Below are positions 13,496 to 24,627 of a stretch of 64,000 nucleotides of DNA, in pieces. This DNA is from Cinclus cinclus (lineage: Eukaryota > Chordata > Aves > Passeriformes > Cinclidae), in the NCBI RefSeq assembly GCF_963662255.1, contig NC_085047.1, forward strand, positions 11,400,347-11,464,346, read 5' to 3'. Positions within the stretch are counted from its first letter, which is position 1. Every line of letters starts with the position of its first letter. The translations under genes were made by a program, and so were the position numbers. The notes under the pieces are model-generated. The model worked only from the letters and a program-made list of their open reading frames with translations, ran no database searches and was not told where the DNA came from.

Positions 13496-13535
13496 AATCT
13501 TGTTTCCTACTGTACAATCTTGTTTCCTACTGTAC
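13496..13535 (+). repeat. 20-bp perfect tandem duplication
   Basis: AATCTTGTTTCCTACTGTAC occurs twice back to back without mismatch, so the duplication is recent. Confidence 0.9.
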
Positions 13536-16481
13536 CTTTTGTGTACAGTTTTGATTAGGTGTGCTAGCTTCACTCACTATTTCCTTAATCTCAGGCTTAT
13601 AGAACTTCTGCTACCACAGAAATTCCTTAAGATACTTCATGAGAAGAGATTCCTGAAGATGTCCCCAAAGATGAACAATGAAGCTGACCCCTGTCAGTAA
13701 CCATAATGAATCCTGAGATATAAAGCTTCCCAGGATCATGTGTTTAGCCATAATCCTGGCAGGATTTTTTCACCTCCAGAGGACCTACACCAGGGCAGTG
13801 GGAACCAATCCCTTCAGTTGGTAGTGGCTGCAGTGGTGCTGCTGACAAGGAGAGACCTGGGACAAGCTGGCCACAGAGCAGCATCTGCAGGGAATAAGCC
13901 TTAAGTACATCTCCAGTGTTTGCTGTTTCCTGCATTGGGTTTTAGTGTTCCTCTAGATGGGAAAACCAGAATTCTCTAATATTTTTCTGCAGCAAATCAA
14001 CCCTTCTGAGCTGAGCACCCACCATAATCACTTAAGTTTCTGAGTACGTTCAGGTGTTGCAATTTCTCAGTAATGTCCTCACCTCCTGCTGTATCAGCTG
14101 TGTCAGATGATAATGACTCCACTGCCCCATGCTTCTCTTCCATACTTTGTAAAACCAGCTTTGCTATTCATCCTTCTCACACTGCAGGCTTGCCACTGTT
14201 CACTATAAATGTATGTTGATTTGAGCTGATAATTTTGAGGTAATTTAATACCCATTTGAAATTATTTCATGTAATAAATTGCAGAAAATGCAGAACTGCC
14301 TTTCACTTGAGAAGAGCTTCAAAGAGAGGGGAATAGTCAGCTGCTGAGGATGTTTTCTTACACTGTGGCAAACTTTTTAATCTTGCTTGGTCAGCACAGA
14401 AGTTAAAAATCACAGAGGACCTCTGACAGTAGGAAGTTGCCATGTGCCAGATGTGTATCTTTCAAAGTAATACCTTCCAACCTCTTTGGTCTTCAACAAG
14501 CTCCAGATCTTCACTGGTAAATAGGTATGTAATGAATTAAGTACTAACTAGACCTCTGAATTAAACCTAGATTTCTGATTTTTTATTTTTTTTTGAACAT
14601 TCTTTCTCCAAATCTACATGAAAATATACTGCCGTTTTATTGGAAACATAGAGGAGTGCGTGACTTGAAAGAGACAGTGCATTGAGCTTTATTAATTGTT
14701 CTAAAAGGGAACAGCTTATGAAAAGGAGCAAGTTCATGGCCTGCCACACCCAGCTGAGTTGGAGAATCGTGAAAACACAATCAAGGTGTGCCTGGGGTAC
14801 CCAGGACCCTGTCAGCACAGGTGCCACAAGCCACAGGTACCTCTCTGCCTTGCTTGCCTCTGCCATCTGTGCTGGATAGATGAAGGCAAATCAGGAAAAT
14901 GCCAGCAGAGGCCCAGGGCACTGTTGGCAGTGCAAACACAACTGGTGCGTTGCAGGTACAGGGCCTCACCATCCCCAGCAGAGGAGGGGCAATGACAACA
15001 GACAGCATGAAAAAGCCATGAAACTGTTTGTTGCATCTGTTCCTGAAAGCTCACTTGTTTAAACCAGACCTAAGTCATATCAGGTGAAGCTTCCAGTTAC
15101 ATTGGAGATACTGGACATTGCCACTGAAATAAAGATACTGAATTTTGATCATATGGTGGAGTAAAGAGGCTCAATTTATGCATATCCTGCAGAAGTTCTG
15201 CTGTATTTTAGATGAAGTGGTACTCGTGAACTTGTTTGTTCTCCCTTGCTTTCCCACCCTGGACAGTCCTGCAGCTGACATGAAGAACAGAGAGAAATAA
15301 CATTGGTGTTTTGCTTTCTCATTTTGTTTTATTGGGTTTTCTTGGTTAATACCTCTGCAACTTCAGGCTGGCTCACAGTGCTTGAGCTCACAGAAAATGT
15401 ACAAGCTAGGATGGTGACTGGCTGCTCCACAGATGCATTGGTATTGTTTTTTCCCAGCTTTTTACCACAAGCAGTCTTCTAGGTATTTTCTAGAATTAAT
15501 AAAACAATATCCTGTTTTTAAAACATACTTAAAACATGTTAGAAAAAGCAAATCTGTTGTATTTGCTAGTTCACATTTGTGCGCATGTTCTCTTGTTTGT
15601 GAGGACTAATAAAGACATCATTTCCCACCATCTTTTTACAGAAAGTAAAGTAAAATATTTATAGGAAAACAACCCCTGCTACATCTACTTCAAATTACAT
15701 CATCATAAATTTAGATAAATATTTTCAAATGTTCATTTTCATCAACACCATTTTCAATGCAAAAGTTAGATTGTTTTTAGTGACAGAACTCAAATAAATG
15801 TAGATGTTATTTCTCCAATAAGAAATATTTTATATATTTCTTTAAAAGCCAAACAACTTGCTTAGCTGTGGTTTTATTATTCAAAGATACACCCTCACCA
15901 GAGGGAAGGCGAAAGCGGGATTTAGCTAAATCTGTAATCTCATTTCAAAAGATGTGTTCAAACTCCTGTTAATTAGTATTTTGAATCCACGTCCTTGGTC
16001 ACACTGTGTACGTTCCCTGTGCAGAGTAGAGTTTGGCACAGGTGGCAAAACTGTGGAAGGGCAAGTCCAGAGTGGGCCACAGTGGTAGAGATTGGGATGA
16101 CCTGAGCCACGCAGGTGGCTCTGGCTTTGCTGCTGCTGAATTACCAGCTTTCTAAAACTCATGAAAATTCACATCCACTTGATGTAAAGTCTTATTTGCT
16201 TCTGTATGCACTCAAGACAAGAAAAAAAGCGTGTTCTAAGGAGAGAAGAGTTAGGTAGCATTGTTGTTTCTGTGTATATTTGTTTAGTTCTTTAGATTTT
16301 GTTGAAAGACAAGGTCTGTTGACTGTGTGCTTTAGTTACATTCTGCTCCTTAAGAAGGGATGTGTTTTGCTTATCAGCTGACAAAATAGCAATCAAAATT
16401 AATTTTAGGGAACATTATTGGAACATTACAAGGACATATTTAAAATTAGTGGATAAACCTAATTTTGTGGATGTTTTATTG

Positions 16482-16497
16482 GGATTAATCCATTGTA
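16482..16497 (+). promoter_or_regulatory. K50-homeodomain palindrome next to a SOX-like site
   Basis: GGATTAATCC is a perfect 10-bp palindrome of two overlapping OTX/PITX-type half-sites (GGATTA and TAATCC). It runs straight into CCATTGT, a SOX-type site. The surroundings (16390-16500) carry several TAAT words. Only the motifs are seen; enhancer activity is inferred. Confidence 0.2.
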
Positions 16498-17393
16498 AAT
16501 CTCACTGTTTTATAGAAAAGAGTTTAGTGACTCATGAACTACCAGTGTTGATTGCTTAGATGCTGATGTCAAACTCCTGTAGAAATAAATCTATTCACCC
16601 TAATAATTTAATTTTAGTACATTATTCATATAAACATTTAGAATGTTCTCTTACATTTTTGAAAAAAAAACAAAAAGGAACCAATCCATCTCGGTGTTTG
16701 GACCTTTTTAAGTTCACAGACAGTCATGCAGGGAATACATACTGTACCTAGAGTATGTATGTGTAAGGTAATGTAGGAAATAGGAAGATATTGGAGAAAG
16801 CTGTCCCATCAGTTAAGACACTTTGCTAGAACTTGCAAGGTGTGAGTTAATTTGCTGAATTTTACTGTGAAAAACCTAACATTTTTCATGATTCCCATGC
16901 AAGATGGACACTTTAATCTCCTTGGAGAAAATAAGTGAGAATTTTAACAGATTATTTTGCGGAGCCTGCATTTTAGTAGACCTGCCTTCTTTTTATAAGA
17001 TGAGGTTAATTTCCTGCCATTTTTTTCCTTCACCTTTCCTCTTAGCTTTATTTAATGGCAAAACCCTATTAGAACAGTCAAATTTGTTATTTCAAATTAG
17101 ATAAAGTCAACAGAATTTAACTCTGAATTGTGTAGACATGATGCATAATTTTTATGCAACTTCCTGCTAAAATGTTCTCCTCCTCCCTCTACCCACATTC
17201 ACACTGAATTGCAGTTTTGGCATGGATTTAATGAAAGGACATTCTTCTGCTCTGCAGTTGCTCTCAGGTTTTATATTTAGTGGTTTGATCTTGCAGCTTT
17301 CACTGTATCTGTAAAATGTGACTGAGCATCAATGAACTATCCAAGAGAGAGGAGTTTTAAGGAAGTGTTTGAATGAAGAGAGGGTGACTATAC

Positions 17394-17413
17394 AAAAAAA
17401 AAAAAAAAAAAAA
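17394..17413 (+). repeat. Poly-A run of 20
   Basis: Uninterrupted A-run. No retroposed copy is recognisable upstream and no flanking duplication was seen. Confidence 0.9.
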
Positions 17414-20021
17414 GGCAAAATAACAGAAAGGAAGTTCTCTTAGTTTATAATCAGGTAAAAAAGGATGAGGTTATTTGGGCAAGAAGGCCTGTAAACATCC
17501 TGTCACATGGGTAGATGATGTGTTGAAATTGTAAATTCCACATGGCATTTGGTGTGTTCTGTGAGTGTGCATATTTTGGTGTACGGAAGCTCATCCTCTG
17601 TTCCCTCTGCAACCCTCCAGGGATTCATAGTGTGAAGTCATAGCCACGCTCACCAGTCACCAGATTGTGTGGGGAAAAAACCAACCTGCAACGAGTATTT
17701 GCTAGAAAGTCCCATTTTTACAAAACATTTTAACTGGCTCCTTGGGCAGTTGCAAGCTTTTGTGGAGAATTAGCAAACAGAAAAGGAAGGCCTTATTTTC
17801 TCCCCAGCCAGGAAAAGAGCAGTTTTGTGCTTTAAGTGACCAGTCACGCATTGAGAATAACGAATGGTGACTGTTCCTATCGGTCAGTTAAAAATTGTGT
17901 CACAGGGTCAAATATGTTTGCATACACTGCTCAAGGACTTTGGCTAACAAAGTAATGAATAAGACCCGTGACCTATTTGCAGACACCTGGTGAACAGATT
18001 TAAGGGCTCTATCCATTGGCTGTATTTCCCAAGGAGCAATTCCACCAGCCCTACCTAAAAATGTGTAAAATCTAGACTAGAACAAAACCAGTTTCATAAT
18101 GTAATAGCATTATCCATCCTCAACACCTGCTATGATACATCCTTTATTAATAGAAATATTACAGATGATGGATTTTGGTTTTGTGAGCCCATTCAGTCCA
18201 AAGCAGGAGACCCCCCAGGCCTACAGAACCTTGAAATACTTGTGTTATTTTTAAATCAGCTTTTGAGTAAGAGATTCTATCACAATAATTATATCCTTTG
18301 ATTAAAAGTATTCAGTAATAATTCAGATAAGCACTGTTCAGAGGTAGGCAAAGGTCTAATTTGCTTTTCCAGGTGTTTGTACTTACTGCAAGGATCAAGA
18401 CTTTTGTGGTCACCAAGCAGAAAAGGAAGACTTGGTGAGTGAAATGATGAGCAGGATTGGTCCCAGACACTCAGGGATTGGGAGCATGCAAAACTCAGAA
18501 CCACAAGATTTTAAATTCCATTGTATATTTAGTGCAGCTGTTGTTTTTCTGGGGCTGATATGCTGCTCTAAAGTGCAAGTGAAAACTGCATCAATCTCTC
18601 CATCATTGCATTTCACACAGCTTTTACTTTAATTCTCTATTATATTTTGTACCTTCAAAAGAAAAAAAAAAGGGCAGTTTTGAGGAAGAGGTAAAGGGAG
18701 TGTTTTGGTTAGATAACAGCATGTAAACTTTATGACCTCCAGTTTTTAAAATCTTTAGTGTCTCTTTTGCTTTTTGTTCTGTAATTGATTACTAGCACCC
18801 CCTTTAACCCACCTTAAAGGGCAAGCAGGAAATTCATGTTTTCGTTCATCAGCCCATCCCTCTGCAAAGCGTTCAATATTAAACCAGTTTGCAAGGAGCA
18901 AAGGCAGAAGAAACAAGAGGCCCAGTTAGACCGTGGCAAGGTTAGGAGATGCATGTCTGGTGCCTGCAGCAAGTATCAGCTCTTGTTCCTGTACAATTTT
19001 TGCATGGGGAGGCCAAGTTAATTGGGTCTGTTCTTTCCTTTATGTGTGACCTTTTATTATCTCTGTGGCCCTGTAGTTCATGCAGTGTCATAAAGCTGTG
19101 GGAAAGTCTTGCAGCTGGTGTTATCAGCTGCTGGAAATTAACTTAAAAATTGAAATATCTGTGTGTGTTTCTTTTTGCCTGTAGGTGTCTGGGAGTGTTT
19201 AAATTGCTACGAAGGCGCGATTATTGTGTTTGTGATTTTGTTGAGCATCGCTCCTGCATCTTTTTCCCTTCTCTCTCTTTCCTTCTCTCCCGCACTGCTA
19301 TTTAGTGCAAGCTGTGGGCTGGCAATCAGGTGTTGTGCTGGGGGAGGAGGGTTACTTTAGGAGGGGGGAGCTACATGGCATAATTCCCACGAATGCAGGA
19401 GGAGGATGAAAAAGATAAAGAAATTTTGTTTTTCTGAGCTAGAGGATTCTCTGCATGACTTCCCCACTGATGGGATCATGTGCTTTCAGGCTGAGATTTT
19501 ATTAACAATTCAAATGGAAATTGAGGGCACAGGAGGAGCAGATTCTCACATAAACTTGATCTGTCCATGAATGCAGTTCTCTGTTTGCCCTGACCCTGCA
19601 TGGCTTAAGACACTGCCTGTGAGGCCTGAGTGCCAGACACAAAGACCGAAATGAAAAGCAAGCACATTCCAGTAGTCTGCACAAAGGCAATGGAGCAGTT
19701 TCTAGCCGTCTCCCCAGGGAGAGATCTTATCTCCTTGCAGCTAAAACCCTTTAGAGTGTTTATTTGTACTCTAGCACCCGAGGTTTATGAATTGATATGG
19801 ATGCTGATTAAACTGTAAGTTTCCTCGGTGGGTCTTTTTGGGAGACACATAATTGTTCCGCGTGTAATTTCTTTCCCAAATTCCTATTGACGCTGATCAA
19901 AAGGTTGCTTTGCTTTCCTGGAGATTGGAAAGTGCTGAGGGAAAAGGAAGTCCAGAAAGTACATTCGTTAATAAAAGTCATCCCCAGCCTTGGGAGAGCT
20001 TCGCACAGCTTTGCCTTGAGG

Positions 20022-20092
20022 ATCCATCCATCCATCCATCCATCCATCCATCCATCCATCCATCCATCCATCCATCCATCCATCCATCCATC
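20022..20092 (+). repeat. (ATCC)n microsatellite
   Basis: About 18 perfect ATCC units. It yields HPSI repeats on the plus strand and WMDG repeats on the minus strand, so long frames there are artefacts. Confidence 0.97.
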
Positions 20093-20352
20093 ACCTGTTT
20101 TGGGCGTCTAGAGCATCGCAGAGGGTCAGGGGTGCCGGGTGCTTGTGCGTGGCAGCGCTCGGGAGGCCGCCCTGAGTGGCTGTACAGATTAAATGTGGTG
20201 TGCAGCGGGGTGACCTTGTGCTGGGAAGGCACAGGCAGGACGTGAGGCCAGGCAGCTGTGGCCACATCTGCCAGGCCATCGCTCTCCGCCAATGGCAGCC
20301 AGCGTGGGATGTTCCTGCTGGGAAATCTGCCGGGGGCCGGGTGACGGAGCTT
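20093..20352. other. Small GC-rich, CpG-rich patch
   Basis: By hand count the first 240 bases after the microsatellite are about 66% G+C with about 14 CpG sites, in a window that is AT-rich and CpG-poor. The observed/expected CpG ratio is borderline for a CpG island (about 0.55-0.6 by rough count). It is not CR1. It could be a small unmethylated regulatory patch or local GC-biased drift beside the microsatellite. No first exon is apparent. Confidence 0.45.
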
Positions 20353-21048
20353 TGCTGGGGATCTTGTCCTTTCTTTTTGAGACCATATCCCAGTGCAAGG
20401 ACATAATTCTTGCTCCATTGATGTTAATATTGTGTTGGTATAGTGCTAATAATGTCAGTAAATAGTGGGGATTCCTTAATCAAACTATTAAATGTTGATA
20501 CTTCTTGCTCTTCTAACAAGCTTCCTTTCATGAAAACTCCCTAAAACAGTAGGAAAACTGTAAAAAACCAAATGTTTTGACTATGTTAATTCCAAAGAGT
20601 CACAATATTATTTGCCCTAGTTTTCCTTATTTTCAGCCACAAAAGGAAAAGAGCCTCAAAGCAAAAACCAGCAACTTTTAGATAGGAAATTATAACCATA
20701 TGTTTTTCCATTTTTCTTACAGCATTTAGAAGCTTCAAATATTTTCATACTCCTGAAAGTATTTAATTTAGTAGGAAGAGATTAGCAAGAGATATTGATT
20801 CAAATAGTTTTCATCCCTTAATTTTATGGGTTTATATTACCCAAAATTAATGGTTGTACTTAGGCAAATTGTCAGTAATTGGTGACAAAATTGCTTTATT
20901 GCTTTTCTTTCATTTGGTTCTAATTAATGGCCCTACATTATTAAGTTCAAGCCTCTTCTGTATTTCTCTTTCTCCATAAATATGCTTAGTGGTAATGTGT
21001 TGGGCTAAACTTTTTTCTTTAGTGTATGGTGTATGCAGTAACTGCCTT

Positions 21049-21118
21049 ATAGAAATGTGATAACAAACAGCTTTCTGGCATGATGCATAGAAATGTGATA
21101 ACAAACACATTTCTGGCA
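21049..21118 (+). repeat. 32-bp direct repeat, two copies
   Basis: ATAGAAATGTGATAACAAAC is followed by TTTCTGGCA in both copies, with two differing bases between. The copies occupy 21049-21080 and 21087-21118. This is a local tandem duplication. Confidence 0.85.
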
Positions 21119-22054
21119 AGACTTTTTCTGAAATAATATCAATGTTATTTGCTTAAGAGCTTGAAATCATTTTGATATGAAAGAAACATTAGTAACATAA
21201 TGTGTTAATGGATTCATGTGGTAAAACAATAATTTTTCATATTAAAGTATGTCTTAGTAACTTACTCAGCAGTTACTTTATAAAATCTGGATTTTGTTTT
21301 GTTTCACCAGTTAAAATCCCCTTACCTCTCTCCTGTGATTTTAGAATATGTTTGAGAAAAAAAAGTTCATTTTCAGTGGACTAGAATTACACCACAGAAT
21401 AGTTCATTGTATTTTCCACCTGTTAATGTAATTGGTATTTGGTACAGAGCAGTATTTATTCATGTTTCTCCAAACTAAATTATTTTAATGATGCATAAAT
21501 ATATTAAAGCCTAGAATAGATGCAGTAAATAAAAGCCACTTGTATTATTTTTTTAATACAAGAACCATGGAAAAATGAGATTGTGTGTGTTATTTTTTTG
21601 ATTTCTAAGAATTTTAAAAATAGGAAAGTAATGAATATATGTAAAAAAATTAAATATTTTTACCATCATATATTAAAGTAGAATAATGAAGTTAAATATC
21701 AAAATGACTGCTGGTGGCCTACTAGTGGGACTTCTAGTGGCCTTGTATGAATAAATTAGTAGAAATTATTAAAAGCCAAAATGTTTTCAAAACAGAGGAG
21801 GAAATAGTTGCTAAGTTTTTATAATTTCAAAAATTATCCATATTTCTCTGCTTTCTAATCTTGTATTGCTAAACTGAGAGAATGGTACCTTTCAGTGATA
21901 GAGGGTTGCACCAAGGCTAAAATATTCTCTGTGGTTGTTGACAAAGTTCTATTTATCTTTAATCTCAAGTATACTCAGAAAGTTTTCAAAATTGTGATTT
22001 ACTAATCCTTGAAGGGTTTTTTTTATCTTTTGTCACGACTTATGCTTGACATTT

Positions 22055-22118
22055 TCATTTTTCTATTTATATATTAATGAATATTTATTAATATTTGTTA
22101 ATTTTTGTTAATATTTCA
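22055..22118 (+). repeat. AT-rich TTAATATTTG repeats
   Basis: Variants of TTAATATTTGTTAA are repeated three or four times. Low complexity. Confidence 0.6.
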
Positions 22119-23543
22119 GTCGTGGTGGTATTATCTAAAGAAATCTTTAGAATCACTAAATTTTAAAAACAAATTATTATCACTTTTTGGCATGATTTTT
22201 TAAAATATGTTCCCCCGAAAGAAGCTTTGAGAAAAAGGAGAGGGAAAAAATTCATTATTTAGTTTTCCTTGAATGTGGAGATGATATTGCTGGACTCCTA
22301 TATTTGGGTGCTCTGAGTTTGACCTCTGGAGGGAAGCAGCTGCTCCCTTGCAATGCCTACACAGACTTTCTGTTCTAAACTTGGGTATTTTTGAGTTTCA
22401 TCCTAGATAATAAGCTAACTTCAGGTAATCAGTATGACTTGTCCTCACAAGTAAATGAAAGGAAGAGGAGAAAAATTAGGATCAAGTCAGGATGACTAGA
22501 GTTGGGCAGACAGTGGCAATCTGTGGTATAAAAATGTGAATTTAATCTTGCCAGAGAATCTGCCCACAACATTCCCTTGTCAATGCCTGAAATAGTGTTG
22601 TCTTAGGCTGCCATTTGAGCATCAATTTATGCTGAACTAACCACACTGAAAACCAAAGAAAATGAAGGGATAGTTCTTTGGGGAGAGGGATAGTCTTCAT
22701 GCCAAAGATGACCTTTGAATGATGGCTGAACATATTTATGTAGGTTATTAGAAAGCAAAGCAACACTTCTGTAAATTGATGTTGATGAGGGATTAAATTT
22801 ATGGTTTTTTATGTGTTGTGATGAAATACAGACTCAAGTTGATAAAACATTCTATTGTAAACCACTGATAAATTTACCACATGGATGGAATTGATTGAGG
22901 AGAAGGCTCTGTCTTCATATGGAAATCTGTGATATCTTCAAGTGTTCTTGGAAATCCCAAATCTTCTAAATGTAACTTAAAAATGAATTAAATTAGAATT
23001 TCCTTAGAATTGCTTTCCATTTTTTTTTACATCCTTGGGAGCTATATTGAGTAATTCATATTGCACTTGTCATAAATAGTGTCTGGCTTGTACTTGGTGT
23101 GTTTCTTCAACTTTTGTCTATGGTTCTTGTCCACTGCTACTGTCAAGGAAAGGGGAGGGAAGGAAGCTTATTGCCCTCAGCCCCCAGTTTGAACTGCCCC
23201 TTTTGGATGTGGAAAATTTTATATTTTCCTCCCTTCATAGACTGGGCACCAGGATAAAATATGTGCTGCCTGATCAGTTCGCTCTTCACAGCAATGCAAG
23301 TGCTCCAGAGGGGCAACCACACCATCCTGCTTCTGTTACCCAAGCTGAGCATCTAATCTGGGCTTTTTCCAAGACAGTCTTCCTTTGACCTTTTAGAGTA
23401 GCCATTTGCTTCTCACTGATTCTTTAGGCACCCTGAGGTCATGGTGCTGTGTCACTTCCATGAAACTGGCATTAGGACTTCCTGGCTTACTTCCCTCCAG
23501 TGAATGTTGTCAGCTTTTCTGGCAAATTCTGTTATTTTTATGT

Positions 23544-23609
23544 CCAGTATTTAATACCAGTATTTAATAGATGATGATTTTATATGATGATTTTATACCA
23601 GTATTTAAT
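23544..23609 (+). repeat. Interleaved short direct repeats
   Basis: CCAGTATTTAAT occurs at 23544, 23557 and 23598. Between them GATGATTTTATA occurs twice. The pattern suggests successive slippage duplications. Confidence 0.75.
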
Positions 23610-24583
23610 ATTGGCCACAGACTAATAAGACATTGTCTGCTACACATATAAGATATCACAGCTGACTTCTGTGATTGGAAGTTTTCAATCATACCTTAGT
23701 ACTTTTTGGCTTTTCAGCAGTAATTTTTAAAGAAAATATATTAATCTTAACAAGTCCTGGTCTGTCTGGGTGACTATAAACTCAGGGGACAATCATCAAA
23801 TTTAAAAATTCCTTTTATTTTAATTTTTCTATTGATAATTTAGGTTCGGATACTATTCTTAAAGATGAGCAGTATATACAGATCTTTTTCTGTATACTTT
23901 TAATCATTAATGTAATTTTGCTTTAAATTGGCTACATTATTAAAAATTAGTTCCTTTTTGGTCTATTTTGTAAATATACTTTCTAAAAAAAACCCAAAAC
24001 CTGAACTGAAACTAAAGTTGTTTCATGCTTAAATTTGTTCAATAGGGATGACTTGAGGAATATTTATATTTTTAGAAGTTATGGCTGTCTCAGTTTCCTA
24101 TCTCCAGCCAAATCATATTTGATTGTTGGTACATGAAGAAAAGCTAAGGGAAAAAAAAAAAAAAGGCTGAGTATGAACGTAATGTTGAAGAAACAATGCA
24201 ACATAGTCAACCGGGCATGAAGAATTATGTATTGGAGCTAAGAGGCCAAGTGTCTCATCAGCTGGATTTTAATAGTGCCTGGCAGAAGTGCTTGTACTTG
24301 TACAGCAATTCTTTTAATATGTAATTGTGTTTCAAGTTGAAATATGACAGTCTGTCTTGAAACATGAAGAGAATATTTCCTGTGATGCAATTTCTGAGCA
24401 TTTCTTTACATACTAAACTGAGACCAGAAAATTGGTGATACTTATGTTTTCAGATTACAGGGGCTTCCTAATTATGCATAACTGAGGCTGTATCCTGTGC
24501 AGTTTTACTATTGTTAACTCTTTCCTCTTCCTGTCTTTATAAGTCATTTGCTTACTGTGTTCACTTGATGTAGCATGTAGCTT

Positions 24584-24585
24584 GG

Positions 24586-24617
<32 letters not shown>

Positions 24618-24627
24618 TTTTTTTTAA
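24584..24627 (+). repeat. T-rich (TTTG)n tract
   Basis: TTTG and TTTTG units lead into a T-run. Low complexity, giving a lysine-rich false frame on the minus strand. Confidence 0.75.

Larger units (their letters stand above)
9331..20021. other. Single-copy non-coding DNA
   Basis: No protein family is recognisable in any frame. The stretch holds the simple repeats, the candidate exon at 9799-9917 and the homeodomain/SOX-like site near 16482 that are listed separately. The rest looks like ordinary intron or intergenic sequence. Confidence 0.55.

Noticed and set aside
19910..20418. Frames with HPSI or WMDG repeats
   Set aside because: Translation of the (ATCC)n microsatellite and the GC-rich patch beside it.
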